A stretch of 64,000 bases of DNA from Oscillatoriales cyanobacterium (GTDB taxonomy: Bacteria; Cyanobacteriota; Cyanobacteriia; Cyanobacteriales; Microcoleaceae), in assembly GCA_004292955.1 (NCBI GenBank), contig RDXX01000039.1, positions 62,001 to 126,000 of the forward strand, read 5' to 3'. Positions 7,398 to 16,108 of the stretch are shown piece after piece. A model generated the notes under the pieces. The model ran no database searches, was not told the DNA's origin, and was given only the letters and a program-made list of their open reading frames with translations. A program made the translations under genes and the position numbers. The first letter of the stretch is position 1. Each line of letters begins with the position of its first letter.

Positions 7398-8801
7398 ATG
7401 GACGTTGAAGAAGCATTAAAATTTACAGACCATCTAGCTTTAACTACTACGGGAAAACACTTAGATAGTCTGCAAAAAGCTATACTGCGCGGCGCTTGGG
7501 ACAATCAAAAATATAAAGAAATTGCACAGGAACACCACCGCTCAGAGAAATATGTTAAAGAAGTTGGTTTCAAATTATGGAAACTTCTATCAGTTGCATT
7601 AGGCGAGGAACAAGTATCTAAAGCAAATTTTAGAGCAAAGCTGGAAAATTTACAAGTTTCCAATGTCTCACTCGTCGGGAATGGCTGTATTCATATTCGT
7701 AACATCTCCGCAGATACTTTTTACTCTCCCAAAGTCTCACAACCTGCACCGCAAGACAAGGATAAATTTCATGAAAAAACTAGCAATTCCGAACCTAAAA
7801 TACATTTAGACTTATCCGACGCACCAGAACCCAACCTATTCTATAACCGCACATCCGAACTCTCCACCCTCGAAAACTGGATTTCAAGCCGCACCCGTCT
7901 CGTCACCATCCTCGGCTTATCAGGTATTGGCAAAACCGCGCTGACACTCCAACTAATCCCACAAATTCAACACGAATTCGATCGCATTATTTACCGCAGT
8001 TTCCGCAACTCCCCACCCCTGGCATCACTCCAAACCGACTTAATTCAATTCTGTAGGGGCGGTGCCCCCGTGCCCGCCCCCTCCCCCGAAGAAAGGGCAA
8101 CCACGGGGGGATTGCCCCTACTAGAATATCTGCGATCGCACCGCTGTCTGATCGTACTCGATGATATCCAAACCATCTTCAGCAGCCAACAACTCGCAGG
8201 CCACTACCAACCAGGCTATGAAAATTACGGCACATTCTTCAAACAAATAGCCGAGTCATCCCACAACAGTTGCCTCATCCTCCTGAGTTGGGAAAAACCC
8301 AGAGAAATAGCCGCTTTAGAAGGCGAAAACCGCCCCTGTAAATCGCTGCAACTCAACGGTTTAGGCCCCGAAGCACAAGAAATATTCAGAGAAAAAGGTT
8401 TAGCAGAACCGGAGAAATGGTCAGAACTAATCGACCTTTACCGAGGCAATCCCTTATGGTTAAATATAATTGCCACATTGATTCAAGACTTATTCGGCGG
8501 CAGCGTTTCCGAATTCTTATCCTATGATACCCTATTCTTAGGTGACTTAGAATCACTATTGGAGCAGCAGTGCGATCGGCTAACCGAACCAGAAAAACAA
8601 GTGATATCCTCGTTAGCTAGTGAAGCCGCACCAGTTGAAATATCAAAAATTTCAGCCCATCTCGAATTATCGCCATCAGCATTATTACAAGCTGTGCAAT
8701 CCTTGGGACGGCGTTTATTAATTGAAAAAATTAAACAAGGTCAGAAAACACTTTTCACACTCCAGCCTGTATTGATTGAGTATCTGAAAAACCAGCATTA
8801 A
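7398..8801 (+). CDS. vMAP-type HTH and NB-ARC ATPase (STAND NTPase)
   Basis: 467 aa. The first ~85 residues (DSLQKAILRGAWDNQKYKEI, then IAQEHHRSEKYVKEVGFKLW) match the vMAP N-terminal HTH-like module of cyanobacterial conflict proteins. A STAND/NB-ARC ATPase follows: Walker A LGLSGIGKTALT near 172, Walker B CLIVLDDIQT near 250, LILLSWEKP as sensor-like strand, GNPLWLNI as the GLPL-like motif, then a winged helix to the end. Such proteins usually continue into WD40 or other sensor repeats; here it stops after the winged helix, so it is a short form. A 69-bp palindromic repeat is carried in frame between Walker A and B (8053-8121). Confidence 0.82.
   Translation: MDVEEALKFTDHLALTTTGKHLDSLQKAILRGAWDNQKYKEIAQEHHRSEKYVKEVGFKLWKLLSVALGEEQVSKANFRAKLENLQVSNVSLVGNGCIHIRNISADTFYSPKVSQPAPQDKDKFHEKTSNSEPKIHLDLSDAPEPNLFYNRTSELSTLENWISSRTRLVTILGLSGIGKTALTLQLIPQIQHEFDRIIYRSFRNSPPLASLQTDLIQFCRGGAPVPAPSPEERATTGGLPLLEYLRSHRCLIVLDDIQTIFSSQQLAGHYQPGYENYGTFFKQIAESSHNSCLILLSWEKPREIAALEGENRPCKSLQLNGLGPEAQEIFREKGLAEPEKWSELIDLYRGNPLWLNIIATLIQDLFGGSVSEFLSYDTLFLGDLESLLEQQCDRLTEPEKQVISSLASEAAPVEISKISAHLELSPSALLQAVQSLGRRLLIEKIKQGQKTLFTLQPVLIEYLKNQH
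8053..8121. repeat. Palindromic GTAGGGGC...GCCCCTAC repeat inside the NB-ARC gene
   Basis: 69 bp with inverted ends GTAGGGGC and GCCCCTAC, an internal GGTGCCCCCGTG / CCACGGGGGG pair, and a purine-rich centre. It adds 23 codons (RGGAPVPAPSPEERATTGG region) without breaking the frame. A partial relative (GGTAGGGGCGG...GTGCCCGCCC) occurs in intergenic DNA near 23540. Confidence 0.8.
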
Positions 8802-8820
8802 TAACTGACTGAGTTGGCGA

Positions 8821-9231
8821 TTAACTAAATCTATCAATAAACATATCGGGAGTAATAATTTCTACTGTCCTAAAAGGATTTAATATCAACAAATCCATAT
8901 CCCCCGTAACAATTATATTGGCATTACCACTAACAGCCAACTCTAAAAACTTATTATCTTTTTCATCTCGACACACTACGATTTTTTCGGTAATAGAAAC
9001 TAACTGAGAAGAACTGATAAATTTCAGCAAAAATACCTTTCTGTCCTCTAAAGAAAGATACTTGTTAAACTTTTGACGATTCAGAACTTGCTCTAATTCT
9101 TTTAAAGTCGCTTCAGAATATAAAATTATTCCTTGTTTTTCTGCCAATTCGATCGCCCGAAATGGTACTGAGGTTTTAAAAAGCAAAGCACTGATTAAAA
9201 CATTAGTATCGATCGCAAATCTATTCGTCAT
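8821..9231 (-). CDS. PIN domain toxin (COG1569-like)
   Basis: 136 aa. Acidic PIN-nuclease residues are visible: FAIDTNVLISALL at the start (Asp8), ATLKELEQVLNR (Glu in helix 3), CRDEKDNKFLELAV (Asp pair near 89-92) and IIVTGDMDLL (Asp near 111-113). This is the 'putative toxin-antitoxin system toxin component, PIN family' layout, predicted Mg-dependent RNase. It overlaps the upstream antitoxin gene by 11 bp, so the two are co-translated. All expected acidic residues are present, so it is probably functional. Confidence 0.88.
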   Translation of the reverse strand: MTNRFAIDTNVLISALLFKTSVPFRAIELAEKQGIILYSEATLKELEQVLNRQKFNKYLSLEDRKVFLLKFISSSQLVSITEKIVVCRDEKDNKFLELAVSGNANIIVTGDMDLLILNPFRTVEIITPDMFIDRFS

Positions 9232-9445
9232 TATCGGCTAAAATCTCCTGTAATATTTCTGGTGTCAAGCCGCGCTGTTGTGCTTTATCAGAAATTTCTG
9301 CCATTACCTCTGTTAAAGTTTTGTTGTGTAAATTTTCTCTCAAAAACAATTGAATGATCGAGCTTAACTGTTTCTGAGTCTCAGGAGTAGCCCCTTCAAA
9401 CGCCTTCTTAATATCTTCATCAACTTGAATTGTAATTGTTGTCAT
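9221..9445 (-). CDS. Antitoxin partner of the PIN toxin
   Basis: 74 aa, beginning TTITIQVDEDIKKAFEGATP, a short strand followed by helices as in RHH-like or related small antitoxins, with a charged C-terminal helix (TPEILQEILADNDE) suited to wrap the toxin. It is the first gene of the operon and overlaps the toxin by 11 bp. Assignment rests on position, size and overall pattern rather than a diagnostic motif. Confidence 0.75.
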   Translation of the reverse strand: MTTITIQVDEDIKKAFEGATPETQKQLSSIIQLFLRENLHNKTLTEVMAEISDKAQQRGLTPEILQEILADNDE

Positions 9446-9762
9446 AACTAAAAAAATAAAAACTTAATAAGAAAACAATTTCTTGCTTAAATTTATTGTA
9501 TCACAGGGTGTGAAGTTCAATTTCTAGGAAGAGCCCATATCCCTCAGCTTGCGCCATGCTATCAGCCAAATCTGCCTCAATGCGCTTACGTGCGATTCAC
9601 GCTCGGGATAGCTTCGCCGATCGCACATCCGAACTCACCAGCCTCAAACTGTACTATACTATAGAGCGTCGCGGTTGCGACCATCGCTCACGAGCATCCC
9701 GATCGCACTCCGATGCAGAGTAAATCTAAAATCTAAAATCGACTAATCTATTACTTACTATA
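9446..9762. other. Gene-free stretch before the xthA RNA element
   Basis: No coding region or RNA gene seen. It has HIP1-like GATCGCA sites and, at 9720-9738, AAATCTA heptamer repeats like those near 24490 (ATTTTAG). It ends in the DNA directly 5' of the HEARO-like element, which in IscB-type systems would be the guide-encoding flank. Confidence 0.5.
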
Positions 9763-10127
9763 GTCAGGAACTCAGGGCTGAAGCCACTGAGCTTGTAAGA
9801 AATTACAAGCTATTCTGACGGGCCTAAGTCTTAACTGACTACGTTATTTGAGTCACGACACCGGGCGAATGCGAAGCTAGTCCCTTGCTCTGTCATCTGC
9901 AATTAAACAGTTTTAAAGTCACTGAAACAGTGTTGCAGGTCTAAAAAGCTCTTATAACCTTGGCGAAGCTAACATTACCCGAAAGGGATTCGGAGACAAC
10001 CATATCTCCACAGAGGGGCAACCATACCCCTCTACCCCGCAAGGGGGATTCAAGGCGATTGAAATCGCCGGGTCGTTTTCCTCTCAGGTCTAAAGACTCG
10101 CTCGTTTCCCACTTACCGAGTGTTTTT
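9763..10127 (+). ncRNA. HEARO-like (IscB/IsrB omega-RNA type) element abutting xthA
   Basis: About 365 bp running from GTCAGGAACTCAGGG to CGAGTGTTTTT, immediately followed by ATGA, the xthA start. A homologous element of about 440 bp sits in the same way before hetR (41839-42278). Shared blocks include CACTGAGCTTGTAAG, CTGACGGGCCT, TACGTTATTTGAGTCA, TTAAAGTCACT, AGCTCTTATAAC and GGCGATTGAAATCGCC. Stems are conserved with compensatory change (AGTC/GACT here, AGAC/GTCT in the other copy). HEARO RNAs are known to sit directly 5' of ATGA or GTGA. There is no HNH/RuvC nuclease ORF, so it is non-autonomous. Family identity is by recall; element homology is seen directly. Confidence 0.62.
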
Positions 10128-10913
10128 ATGAAAATTGCCACCTGGAACGTCAACTCAATTCGCACCCGCCTCGAACACGTTACTAGCTGGTTGCAAACCA
10201 ACCAAATCGACGTTCTCTGCTTGCAAGAAACCAAAGTTACAGACAAAGACTTTCCCCTGCAACCCTTCCTCGACATCGGCTACAACTGCTACATCTCCGG
10301 TCAAAAATCCTACAACGGCGTCGCTATTTTTAGCCGATCGCCCCTGTCACAAGTCAGCGCCGGATTTGCCCCCATTCTCGGCGACGCAACCGTCGGCAGC
10401 TTCGACGAACAAAAGCGCCTCATAGCCGGGGTTATAGACGATATTTGCATCATTTCCGTATACGTTCCCAACGGTTCCGAGGTTGGTTCCGAGAAGTATC
10501 AATACAAACTGCATTGGCTCAAACTGCTGCAAGAATACCTGAAAATAGCACTAGACAAATCGCCCAACCTGTGCATTTGTGGCGACTTCAACATCGTACC
10601 GGACGATCGAGATATATACAATCCCAAAGCTGCTGCAAACTCCGTTGGCCTATCAATACCCGAACGCCAAGCATTAACAGAAATCACCGAATTAGGATTA
10701 AGCGACCCCTTTCGCAAATTCACCTCAGAAGGCGGACATTATAGCTGGTGGGACTATCGCGCCGCCGCATTTCCCCGCAACAACGGCTGGAGAATCGACC
10801 ACCATTATCTCAGCCCTCCCCTCTACGAAAAAGCCAAAAACTGTACAATAGATATTGCTCCCAGAAAATTAGTCAAACCCAGCGACCACACCCCCGTAAT
10901 TGTCGAAATTTGA
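10128..10913 (+). CDS. xthA: Exodeoxyribonuclease III (AP endonuclease)
   Basis: 261 aa, EEP-fold nuclease for base-excision repair. Motifs: KIATWNVNSIRTRL at the N-terminus (Asn metal site), DVLCLQETKV (catalytic Glu), VYVPNGSE, GDFNIVPDDRDIYNP (Asp/Asn pair), YSWWDYRA, RIDHHYLS and the final PSDHTPVIVEI with the catalytic Asp-His. The track starts at 9960, but the first 56 codons there are translated RNA-element sequence; the family start is MKIATWN at 10128. The HEARO-like element ends at the base before the ATG, so there is no Shine-Dalgarno sequence and the native leader lies 365 bp upstream. Confidence 0.95.
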   Translation: MKIATWNVNSIRTRLEHVTSWLQTNQIDVLCLQETKVTDKDFPLQPFLDIGYNCYISGQKSYNGVAIFSRSPLSQVSAGFAPILGDATVGSFDEQKRLIAGVIDDICIISVYVPNGSEVGSEKYQYKLHWLKLLQEYLKIALDKSPNLCICGDFNIVPDDRDIYNPKAAANSVGLSIPERQALTEITELGLSDPFRKFTSEGGHYSWWDYRAAAFPRNNGWRIDHHYLSPPLYEKAKNCTIDIAPRKLVKPSDHTPVIVEI

Positions 10914-11204
10914 ATTATAAGTTATAAATAAAACTCAGGTCAAAAACCCTGTTTCTAAGCTGTTGTACATTTAAATTATGGGCAAATCATCAATCATAAT
11001 ATTGTGGAATGGGCTTCTAGCCCGTTCCAAATATACCATTTAAATGCGCGACAGCTTATCCTAAATCTTAGGTTTAACAACCAGAGATTTAAGAAACTGG
11101 GTTTCTCAAACCCCTTGCAGAAGATTCCTTCTTCAATCCGTTAAATCCGCTACAAAATCCGTTGCCGAACTTTCTTCTTCCATAACAACCAACCAACAAA
11201 AATC

Positions 11205-12080
11205 ATGTTCTTAGTAACTGGAGCAACAGGCCCACTAGGCCGCCGAATAGTACGAGAAATCAGACAGCAAGACAAACCTGTCCGCGCATTTGTTCGCCTC
11301 GCTTCTCGCTATTCAGAACTAGAAAACCGAGGCGCCGAAATTTTTATCGGCGACTTGAAACAAGACAAAGATATCAAAAAAGCTTGCCAAGGAGTGCAAT
11401 ACATCATCAGCACCCACGGCACCGGCGGCGACGTACAAGCAGTACACTACCGCGCCAACATAGAACTGATCGACTGCGCCAAAGAAGCGGGAGTGCAGCA
11501 CTTTGTCTTTCTTTCGGTACTCGGAGTCGATCGCGGATACGAAGATTCAGCAGTATTCAAAGCCAAGCGAGAAGTCGAAAAATACCTGCAAAACAGCGGA
11601 TTAAATTATACCATTTTGCGGCCAGCCGGTTTTGCTTCCAGCTTGTTACCGCTAGCAGAAAGATTTCGAGAAACCGGACTTTACCTGCTGATTGGCGACG
11701 GCAAAAACCGCACCTCTGTTGTCAGTACCGACGACTTAGCAAAGATTTCCGTAGACTCGCCAACAGTAGAAGGTGCGCGCAACCAAATTTTACCAGTCGG
11801 CGGCCCCGATGTGCTGACCAGAGACGACATTGCCCGCATTTTTGGCCGCTTATTCAAGCGCGAACCGATCGTAATTAACCCGCCAATGGTTGTCTTTGAC
11901 GGATTGCGAAATGCCGTGGGTTTATTGAACCCTCAAGCTCAAAAAGGCTTGGGAACTTTGCGGGTATTGCTGGCTAACGAGTTTTTCTGCACTCCCGAAG
12001 AAGTCCAGCACTTAGAATCTATTTACGGCATGAGAATGGAATCCCTAGAAAGCTTTTTGCGGCGCAATTTGAGCGTTTAA
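11205..12080 (+). CDS. Atypical short-chain dehydrogenase, NAD(P)-binding (NmrA/Ycf39-like)
   Basis: 291 aa. N-terminal Rossmann motif VTGATGPLGRRIVRE (TGxxGxxG, 5-12), an Arg at the end of strand 2 (RAFVRLASR) suggesting NADP, GDLKQDKDI, VQHFVFLSVLGVDRG and AKREVEKYLQNSGLNYTILRP, where an YxxxK-type site would lie but no canonical Tyr is present. That places it among atypical extended SDRs, which include chlorophyll-assembly factors such as Ycf39 and other NAD(P)-binding regulators. No partner genes are adjacent, so the substrate is unknown. A clear start with no strong SD lies after a Cys/Lys-poor leader. Confidence 0.85.
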   Translation: MFLVTGATGPLGRRIVREIRQQDKPVRAFVRLASRYSELENRGAEIFIGDLKQDKDIKKACQGVQYIISTHGTGGDVQAVHYRANIELIDCAKEAGVQHFVFLSVLGVDRGYEDSAVFKAKREVEKYLQNSGLNYTILRPAGFASSLLPLAERFRETGLYLLIGDGKNRTSVVSTDDLAKISVDSPTVEGARNQILPVGGPDVLTRDDIARIFGRLFKREPIVINPPMVVFDGLRNAVGLLNPQAQKGLGTLRVLLANEFFCTPEEVQHLESIYGMRMESLESFLRRNLSV

Positions 12081-12111
12081 AAAACTCGTTCGCAGTTGCG
12101 CTTATTTCTCG

Positions 12112-12165
12112 TTACCAGGCAGAGCCTGGTAATGAATATCCAGAGGCTCTGCCTCGAAATTGCTG
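12112..12165. repeat. ACCAGGCAGAGCCTGGT palindromic repeat
   Basis: GTTACCAGGCAGAGCCTGGTAATG followed by CAGAGGCTCTGCCTCG. Related copies occur at about 32350-32605 (ACCAGGCAGAGCCTGATAACGAG and several CAGAGGCTCT units). It is a dispersed hairpin repeat and may also terminate the SDR transcript. Confidence 0.65.
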
Positions 12166-12190
12166 CGGAATATCCGATTTACTTTAACAA

Positions 12191-12264
12191 TCGGGATGAC
12201 AGGATTTGAACCTGCGACCCCCTCGTCCCGAACGAGGTGCGCTACCAAGCTGCGCTACATCCCG
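12191..12264 (-). tRNA. tRNA-Pro (anticodon CGG)
   Basis: Read on the minus strand: a 7-bp acceptor stem CGGGATG/CATCCCG, D-arm with AGCGCAGCTTGGTAGCGC, anticodon loop TTCGGGA giving CGG, and T-arm GGTTCAAATCC. 74 nt with a discriminator A; CCA is not encoded. The CGG anticodon together with standard pairing identifies tRNA-Pro. Confidence 0.95.
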
Positions 12265-12364
12265 AAATTAGTCAATAGATTTTTATGATATCACATTTTT
12301 AAGTCAAAACTTAGCCACCTCCTAGTATAATGTTTTGTAAAACACTACTCAGACGGAGGCAGGC

Positions 12365-13234
12365 GTGACAGTTAAGCCCCAGTGGTTGCGAGTTAAAGCC
12401 CCCCAATGGGAGCGCGTCGGCAACGTCAAAGAAATTTTGCGGGATTTATCCCTGAATACGGTTTGCGAGGAGGCGTCGTGTCCGAACATCGGCGAATGCT
12501 TCAACGCAGGTACTGCTACATTTTTGATTATGGGGCCGGCTTGTACCCGCGCCTGTCCTTACTGCGATATCGATTTTGAGAAAAAGCCCCAAGCTTTAGA
12601 TCCGACGGAACCCCAAAGATTGGCGCAGGCGGTGCAGCGACTCAAACTCAATCACGTTGTGATTACTTCTGTTAACCGCGACGATTTGCCGGATGGGGGC
12701 GCGTCTCAGTTTGTCGAGTGCATTCAAGCTGTACGATCGACAATGCCCGATACAACTATAGAAGTTTTGATTCCCGACTTGTGCGGCAACTGGCAAGCTT
12801 TAGAAATTATTCTCGCAGCCCGGCCCGAGGTACTCAACCACAATACCGAAACCGTAAAGCGACTTTACCGCAAGGTGCGGCCGCAAGGAAAGTACGATCG
12901 CACCCTGGAACTCTTACAGCGCAGCCGCCAACTCGCACCGGGCGTTTATACCAAATCCGGGATTATGGTGGGACTGGGAGAAACAGATGCCGAAATTCGC
13001 GAGGCGATGCAAGACTTGCGGGCTGTTGGCTGCGATATTTTGACCCTGGGACAGTACCTGCAACCTACTCAAAAGCACTTGAATGTAGAAAGCTTTGTGC
13101 CGCCGGAACAGTTTGATGCTTGGAGAGAGTTTGGCGAATCTTTGGGATTCTTGCAAATTGTCGCTTCTCCCTTAACTCGCAGTTCCTATCACGCCGAACA
13201 GGTGAGAGAATTGATGAAACTTTACCCGCGCTAG
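12365..13234 (+). CDS. lipA: Lipoyl synthase (radical SAM)
   Basis: 289 aa. Inserts two sulfurs into octanoyl groups on lipoyl-dependent enzymes. The auxiliary [4Fe-4S] motif [12 protein letters not shown] (Cys34, 39, 45; Cx4Cx5C) and the radical-SAM motif CTRACPYC (Cys60, 64, 67; Cx3Cx2C) are both complete, and the C-terminal RSSYHAE carries the conserved Ser that coordinates the auxiliary cluster. The start is GTG at 12365, chosen because GGAGG lies about 7 bases upstream and [17 protein letters not shown] is the family N-terminus. It stands alone with no lipB next to it. Confidence 0.96.
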   Translation: MTVKPQWLRVKAPQWERVGNVKEILRDLSLNTVCEEASCPNIGECFNAGTATFLIMGPACTRACPYCDIDFEKKPQALDPTEPQRLAQAVQRLKLNHVVITSVNRDDLPDGGASQFVECIQAVRSTMPDTTIEVLIPDLCGNWQALEIILAARPEVLNHNTETVKRLYRKVRPQGKYDRTLELLQRSRQLAPGVYTKSGIMVGLGETDAEIREAMQDLRAVGCDILTLGQYLQPTQKHLNVESFVPPEQFDAWREFGESLGFLQIVASPLTRSSYHAEQVRELMKLYPR

Positions 13235-13311
13235 TAATTTAAGTTTAACTGAACTGGCGCGAGAGAGAATGATTGTCACTCAAACTCGATCGCGTAACAG
13301 CATTGTTAAAC

Positions 13312-13341
13312 AGTTGACAGTTGACAGTTGACAGTTGACAG
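13312..13341. repeat. GTTGACA heptamer array (about 4 units)
   Basis: Four tandem CAGTTGA/GTTGACA units, the same heptamer family as arrays at 1-16, 5698-5730, 21604-21701, 54514-54545 and 59153-59185. These are the short tandemly repeated repetitive sequences typical of filamentous cyanobacteria. Confidence 0.9.
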
Positions 13342-13345
13342 CGAA

Positions 13346-13382
13346 GTGATAAGAACGGAGATTTAAACTCCGCTCTTATCAC
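13346..13382. repeat. Perfect-arm hairpin after the heptamer array
   Basis: Arms GTGATAAGAACGGAG and CTCCGCTCTTATCAC with one mismatch and a TTAA-containing loop. No T-tract follows, so it is more likely a repeat-type hairpin than an intrinsic terminator for lipA. Confidence 0.6.
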
Positions 13383-14389
13383 AATCTGCCGACCTGAGTA
13401 AGGGCTTCAAACCCATGCTATTCGGTGACAATTTAACCTAGGGAAGCATTTGCTCCTCAGCAATTATACTTACAGCTTGCTCTAATTTTGGGTGAAAAAC
13501 TGAGATTTAGGCGATCGATATAGCTGCAAGCTTCCCTAACGTCCGGAGTGCCATATCGATCGCCCCTCGCCCCCAAATTGCGAATTTTACACTCCTAAAA
13601 AAACAGTTTTTTCGGTAATCTTACTGATTGACAAATGCAATGCCATTCTTGACTTTTCACCAATAGGTAACGGCGAGGAAAAACCTACGCTTTCTGTGCC
13701 AGCGGGAGTTCAAAAGACCCGGTTTTTGATGCCGATCATATTGGGTGAGGTTAAATGGGAAGCCCCAGCCAACACCAAAAAAGTTATAGATCGATCGCCA
13801 CATCCAACTCCCAACCTACGCCAAATACATCGATTAACCGGGTTTTTTCCTGGAATTCCTGGGTTGAAATGCCGAATTTTTGTCAGGAAACCCGGTTTTT
13901 CCCTTAACTGCCAACTCGATAAGGGAGACTCAAAAAACCATGAATCTCATATGGTGCAAGGGATTAAGCTTCCTGTGAGCTGTGGGGTATTTAATCAAGA
14001 ACCCCGAATTATATAAAGTTTTATTAAAAAAATCCCTATTTTGGCGAAGTGATCGGGAACGAGGTTATTGGTGATGAAGATTAACTTAACTTCTGACCTT
14101 GGTCACTTGTTTATAGCCAGTCTCTATCTATACTAGCTATATAAACAAAGAAGTACAACGCACTTTTCGGGGCTTCAAACTGTTACATCAGAAAGTTCTT
14201 AGCGTTTTCCCGAATCTTGGTAAAACAAGTGGGGCAGCCAAAGCTCGATCTCTCCAACAGCACAAAAGTCAGAAAAGTTAGTAAAGAAACAAACAGCGGT
14301 GATGCTTCGTCTTAACAAAGTGGGCATCATAATTATAAATAACCGCTAAGCGTAGCATCTTTTCACCCGGAGCCATTGAGAAAATCACT

Positions 14390-15658
14390 ATGCCAGCCAC
14401 CTCTTTTTACGCTCAAGCTGAATTCGACGAACAACTGCGAGTCAATCCCTTGCAAGATGTAGATGTGTTGGATGAAGATGCTGAAGAAGCTGGAGACGAA
14501 CCCATCGACCAAGACTCAGCAGAGACTGAAGATGCAGACACAGCATCCAAATTGCAAAAAAACGCTAGCCGCCGCACTACAGATTTAGTGCGCCTGTACT
14601 TACAGGAAATCGGTCGGGTGCGTCTCTTGGGTAGAGACGAAGAAGTCTCCGAAGCTCAAAAAGTTCAGCGCTACATCAAATTGCTGGAATTGCGCAACAC
14701 CGTCGCTTCCCAGGAAGAAGGGCTGATTCAAAGCTTCGTGCATTTAATAGAAGTGCGCGATCGCCTGTCTGCACAATTGGGACACAAACCTTCCCTGGAA
14801 CGCTGGGCATTAACCGCAGGCATCAGTGACGTGCCAGAACTCAAGCGAATTATGGCCGAAGGCAAGCGCCAGTGGGCAGAATTGGCCGAGATGACGGTAG
14901 AGGCGATCGAAAAAATTCAAGCTGAAGGCATCGAAGCTAAAGACCACATGATTAAGGCGAATTTGCGCCTGGTGGTTTCCGTGGCAAAAAAATATCAAAA
15001 TCGCGGTTTAGAATTGCTCGATTTAATACAAGAAGGTACTCTCGGACTGGAACGAGCTGTCGAAAAGTTCGACCCGACACGGGGCTATCGGTTTAGCACA
15101 TACGCCTACTGGTGGATTCGCCAGGGAATCACGCGGGCGATCGCGACTCAAAGCCGCACCATCCGCCTCCCCGTCCACATCACCGAAAAACTTAACAAAA
15201 TCAAGAAAGCCCAGCGCAAAATATCTCAAGAAAAAGGTCGCACAGCTACGATCGAAGATATCGGCGTCGAATTGGACATGACTGCCGCTCAAGTTCGGGA
15301 AGTATTGCTGCGAGTTCCTCGCTCTGTTTCTCTGGAAACTAAAGTGGGCAACGAAAAAGATACAGAGTTGGGCGACTTACTCGAAACCGACAGCATCTCG
15401 CCAGAAGAAATGCTGATGCGAGAAGCTCTGCACCGCGACTTGCAACAATTGTTGGCAGATTTGACTAGCCGCGAACGAGATGTTATTCTGATGCGCTTTG
15501 GTTTGGGCGACGGACACCCCTACTCGTTGGCAGAAATCGGTCGAGCTCTGGACTTGTCCCGCGAGCGAGTCCGCCAAATTGAAGCCAAAGCTTTGCAAAA
15601 ACTCCGCCAACCCAAGCGTCGCAACCGCGTGCGCGACTATCTTGAGTCTCTGACTTAA
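14390..15658 (+). CDS. sigA: Principal RNA polymerase sigma factor SigA (group 1)
   Basis: 422 aa. Acidic N-terminal region 1.1 (DVDVLDEDAEEAGDEP), region 1.2 DLVRLYLQEIGRVRLL, region 2.1-2.4 with GLELLDLIQEGTLGLERAV and YRFSTYAYWWIRQGITRAI (core binding and -10 recognition), region 3 RTATIEDIGVELDM, and region 4.2 SLAEIGRALDLSRERVRQIE (-35 recognition). Length and motif order match cyanobacterial group 1 sigma factors. It stands alone, with a good terminator hairpin at 15694-15723. Confidence 0.96.
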   Translation: MPATSFYAQAEFDEQLRVNPLQDVDVLDEDAEEAGDEPIDQDSAETEDADTASKLQKNASRRTTDLVRLYLQEIGRVRLLGRDEEVSEAQKVQRYIKLLELRNTVASQEEGLIQSFVHLIEVRDRLSAQLGHKPSLERWALTAGISDVPELKRIMAEGKRQWAELAEMTVEAIEKIQAEGIEAKDHMIKANLRLVVSVAKKYQNRGLELLDLIQEGTLGLERAVEKFDPTRGYRFSTYAYWWIRQGITRAIATQSRTIRLPVHITEKLNKIKKAQRKISQEKGRTATIEDIGVELDMTAAQVREVLLRVPRSVSLETKVGNEKDTELGDLLETDSISPEEMLMREALHRDLQQLLADLTSRERDVILMRFGLGDGHPYSLAEIGRALDLSRERVRQIEAKALQKLRQPKRRNRVRDYLESLT

Positions 15659-15693
15659 ATTAGCTGGTGTGCATTTACTGACAAATAGGGTTT

Positions 15694-15723
15694 AAAGCCT
15701 CGTCCTTCTTATAGGACGGCTTT
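15694..15723 (+). terminator. Intrinsic terminator of sigA
   Basis: Hairpin AAAGCCTCGTCC / GGACGGCTTT with a short AT loop, ending in TTTCATC, 36 bp after the sigA stop. Stem is GC-rich with a two-base bulge. Confidence 0.7.
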
Positions 15724-15794
15724 CATCATAGGGTATGTATTGTGGATGCGCGAGATCTAAAAATCCGGTCTCAACTCTAGAATCCCAAAACAAT

Positions 15795-15822
15795 CCTATA
15801 GGTTGAGGCATCAACCTATAGG
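15795..15822. repeat. Perfect 12-bp inverted repeat hairpin
   Basis: CCTATAGGTTGA and its exact complement TCAACCTATAGG separated by GGCA. It lies between sigA and the tnpB pseudogene and could be a terminal hairpin of the IS200/IS605 element or a simple hairpin; no second copy was seen at the other end of tnpB. Confidence 0.7.
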
Positions 15823-16108
15823 GCTAGGCAATATCAAACAAGCGATGCTTGCTTTGTCTGTTTGAATCCAGAATCCCGATTCCTCAAGGTTCGGGAGTAT
15901 GTCAGTGTATTGGTAATGTCCGTTTCTGGATCTAGGTAGAAGGCAGAAGACAGAAAGCATAAAGCAGAAGAAAAAATTATTACTTCTACACGATTTCTCT
16001 GTCTAATTACTAGAAACACGAATATTGGAGTATATTGGGGTAAGTCAATAGATCGGCTTTGCAACTTGATTTGAAAATCAGAGTTCAACAAACATCTCAG
16101 GTCGAAAG

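Larger units (their letters stand above)
13235..14389 (+). other. Long sigA upstream region with repeats
   Basis: 1155 bp with no convincing gene. It holds a GTTGACA array (13312-13341), a hairpin (13346-13382), several AAACCCGG/ACCGGGTTTT repeats (near 13717, 13838 and 13888) and an ORF at 13696-14016 that looks like translated repeats. The last 350 bp before sigA contain an A/T-rich tract (CATAATTATAAATAACCGC) that could hold promoters. Long leaders are usual for principal sigma genes, but I cannot place a start site. Confidence 0.5.

Noticed and set aside
9960-10127. N-terminal extension of xthA (317 aa ORF)
   Set aside because: The first 56 codons are the RNA element also present before hetR; XthA homologs start MKIATWN.
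13696-14016. 106-aa ORF upstream of sigA
   Set aside because: It is built from ACCCGG/CCGGGT repeats and has no ribosome site or recognisable motif.
15795-15822. Left-end hairpin of the IS200/IS605 element
   Set aside because: The same hairpin was not found at the other end, so it is only listed as an inverted repeat.
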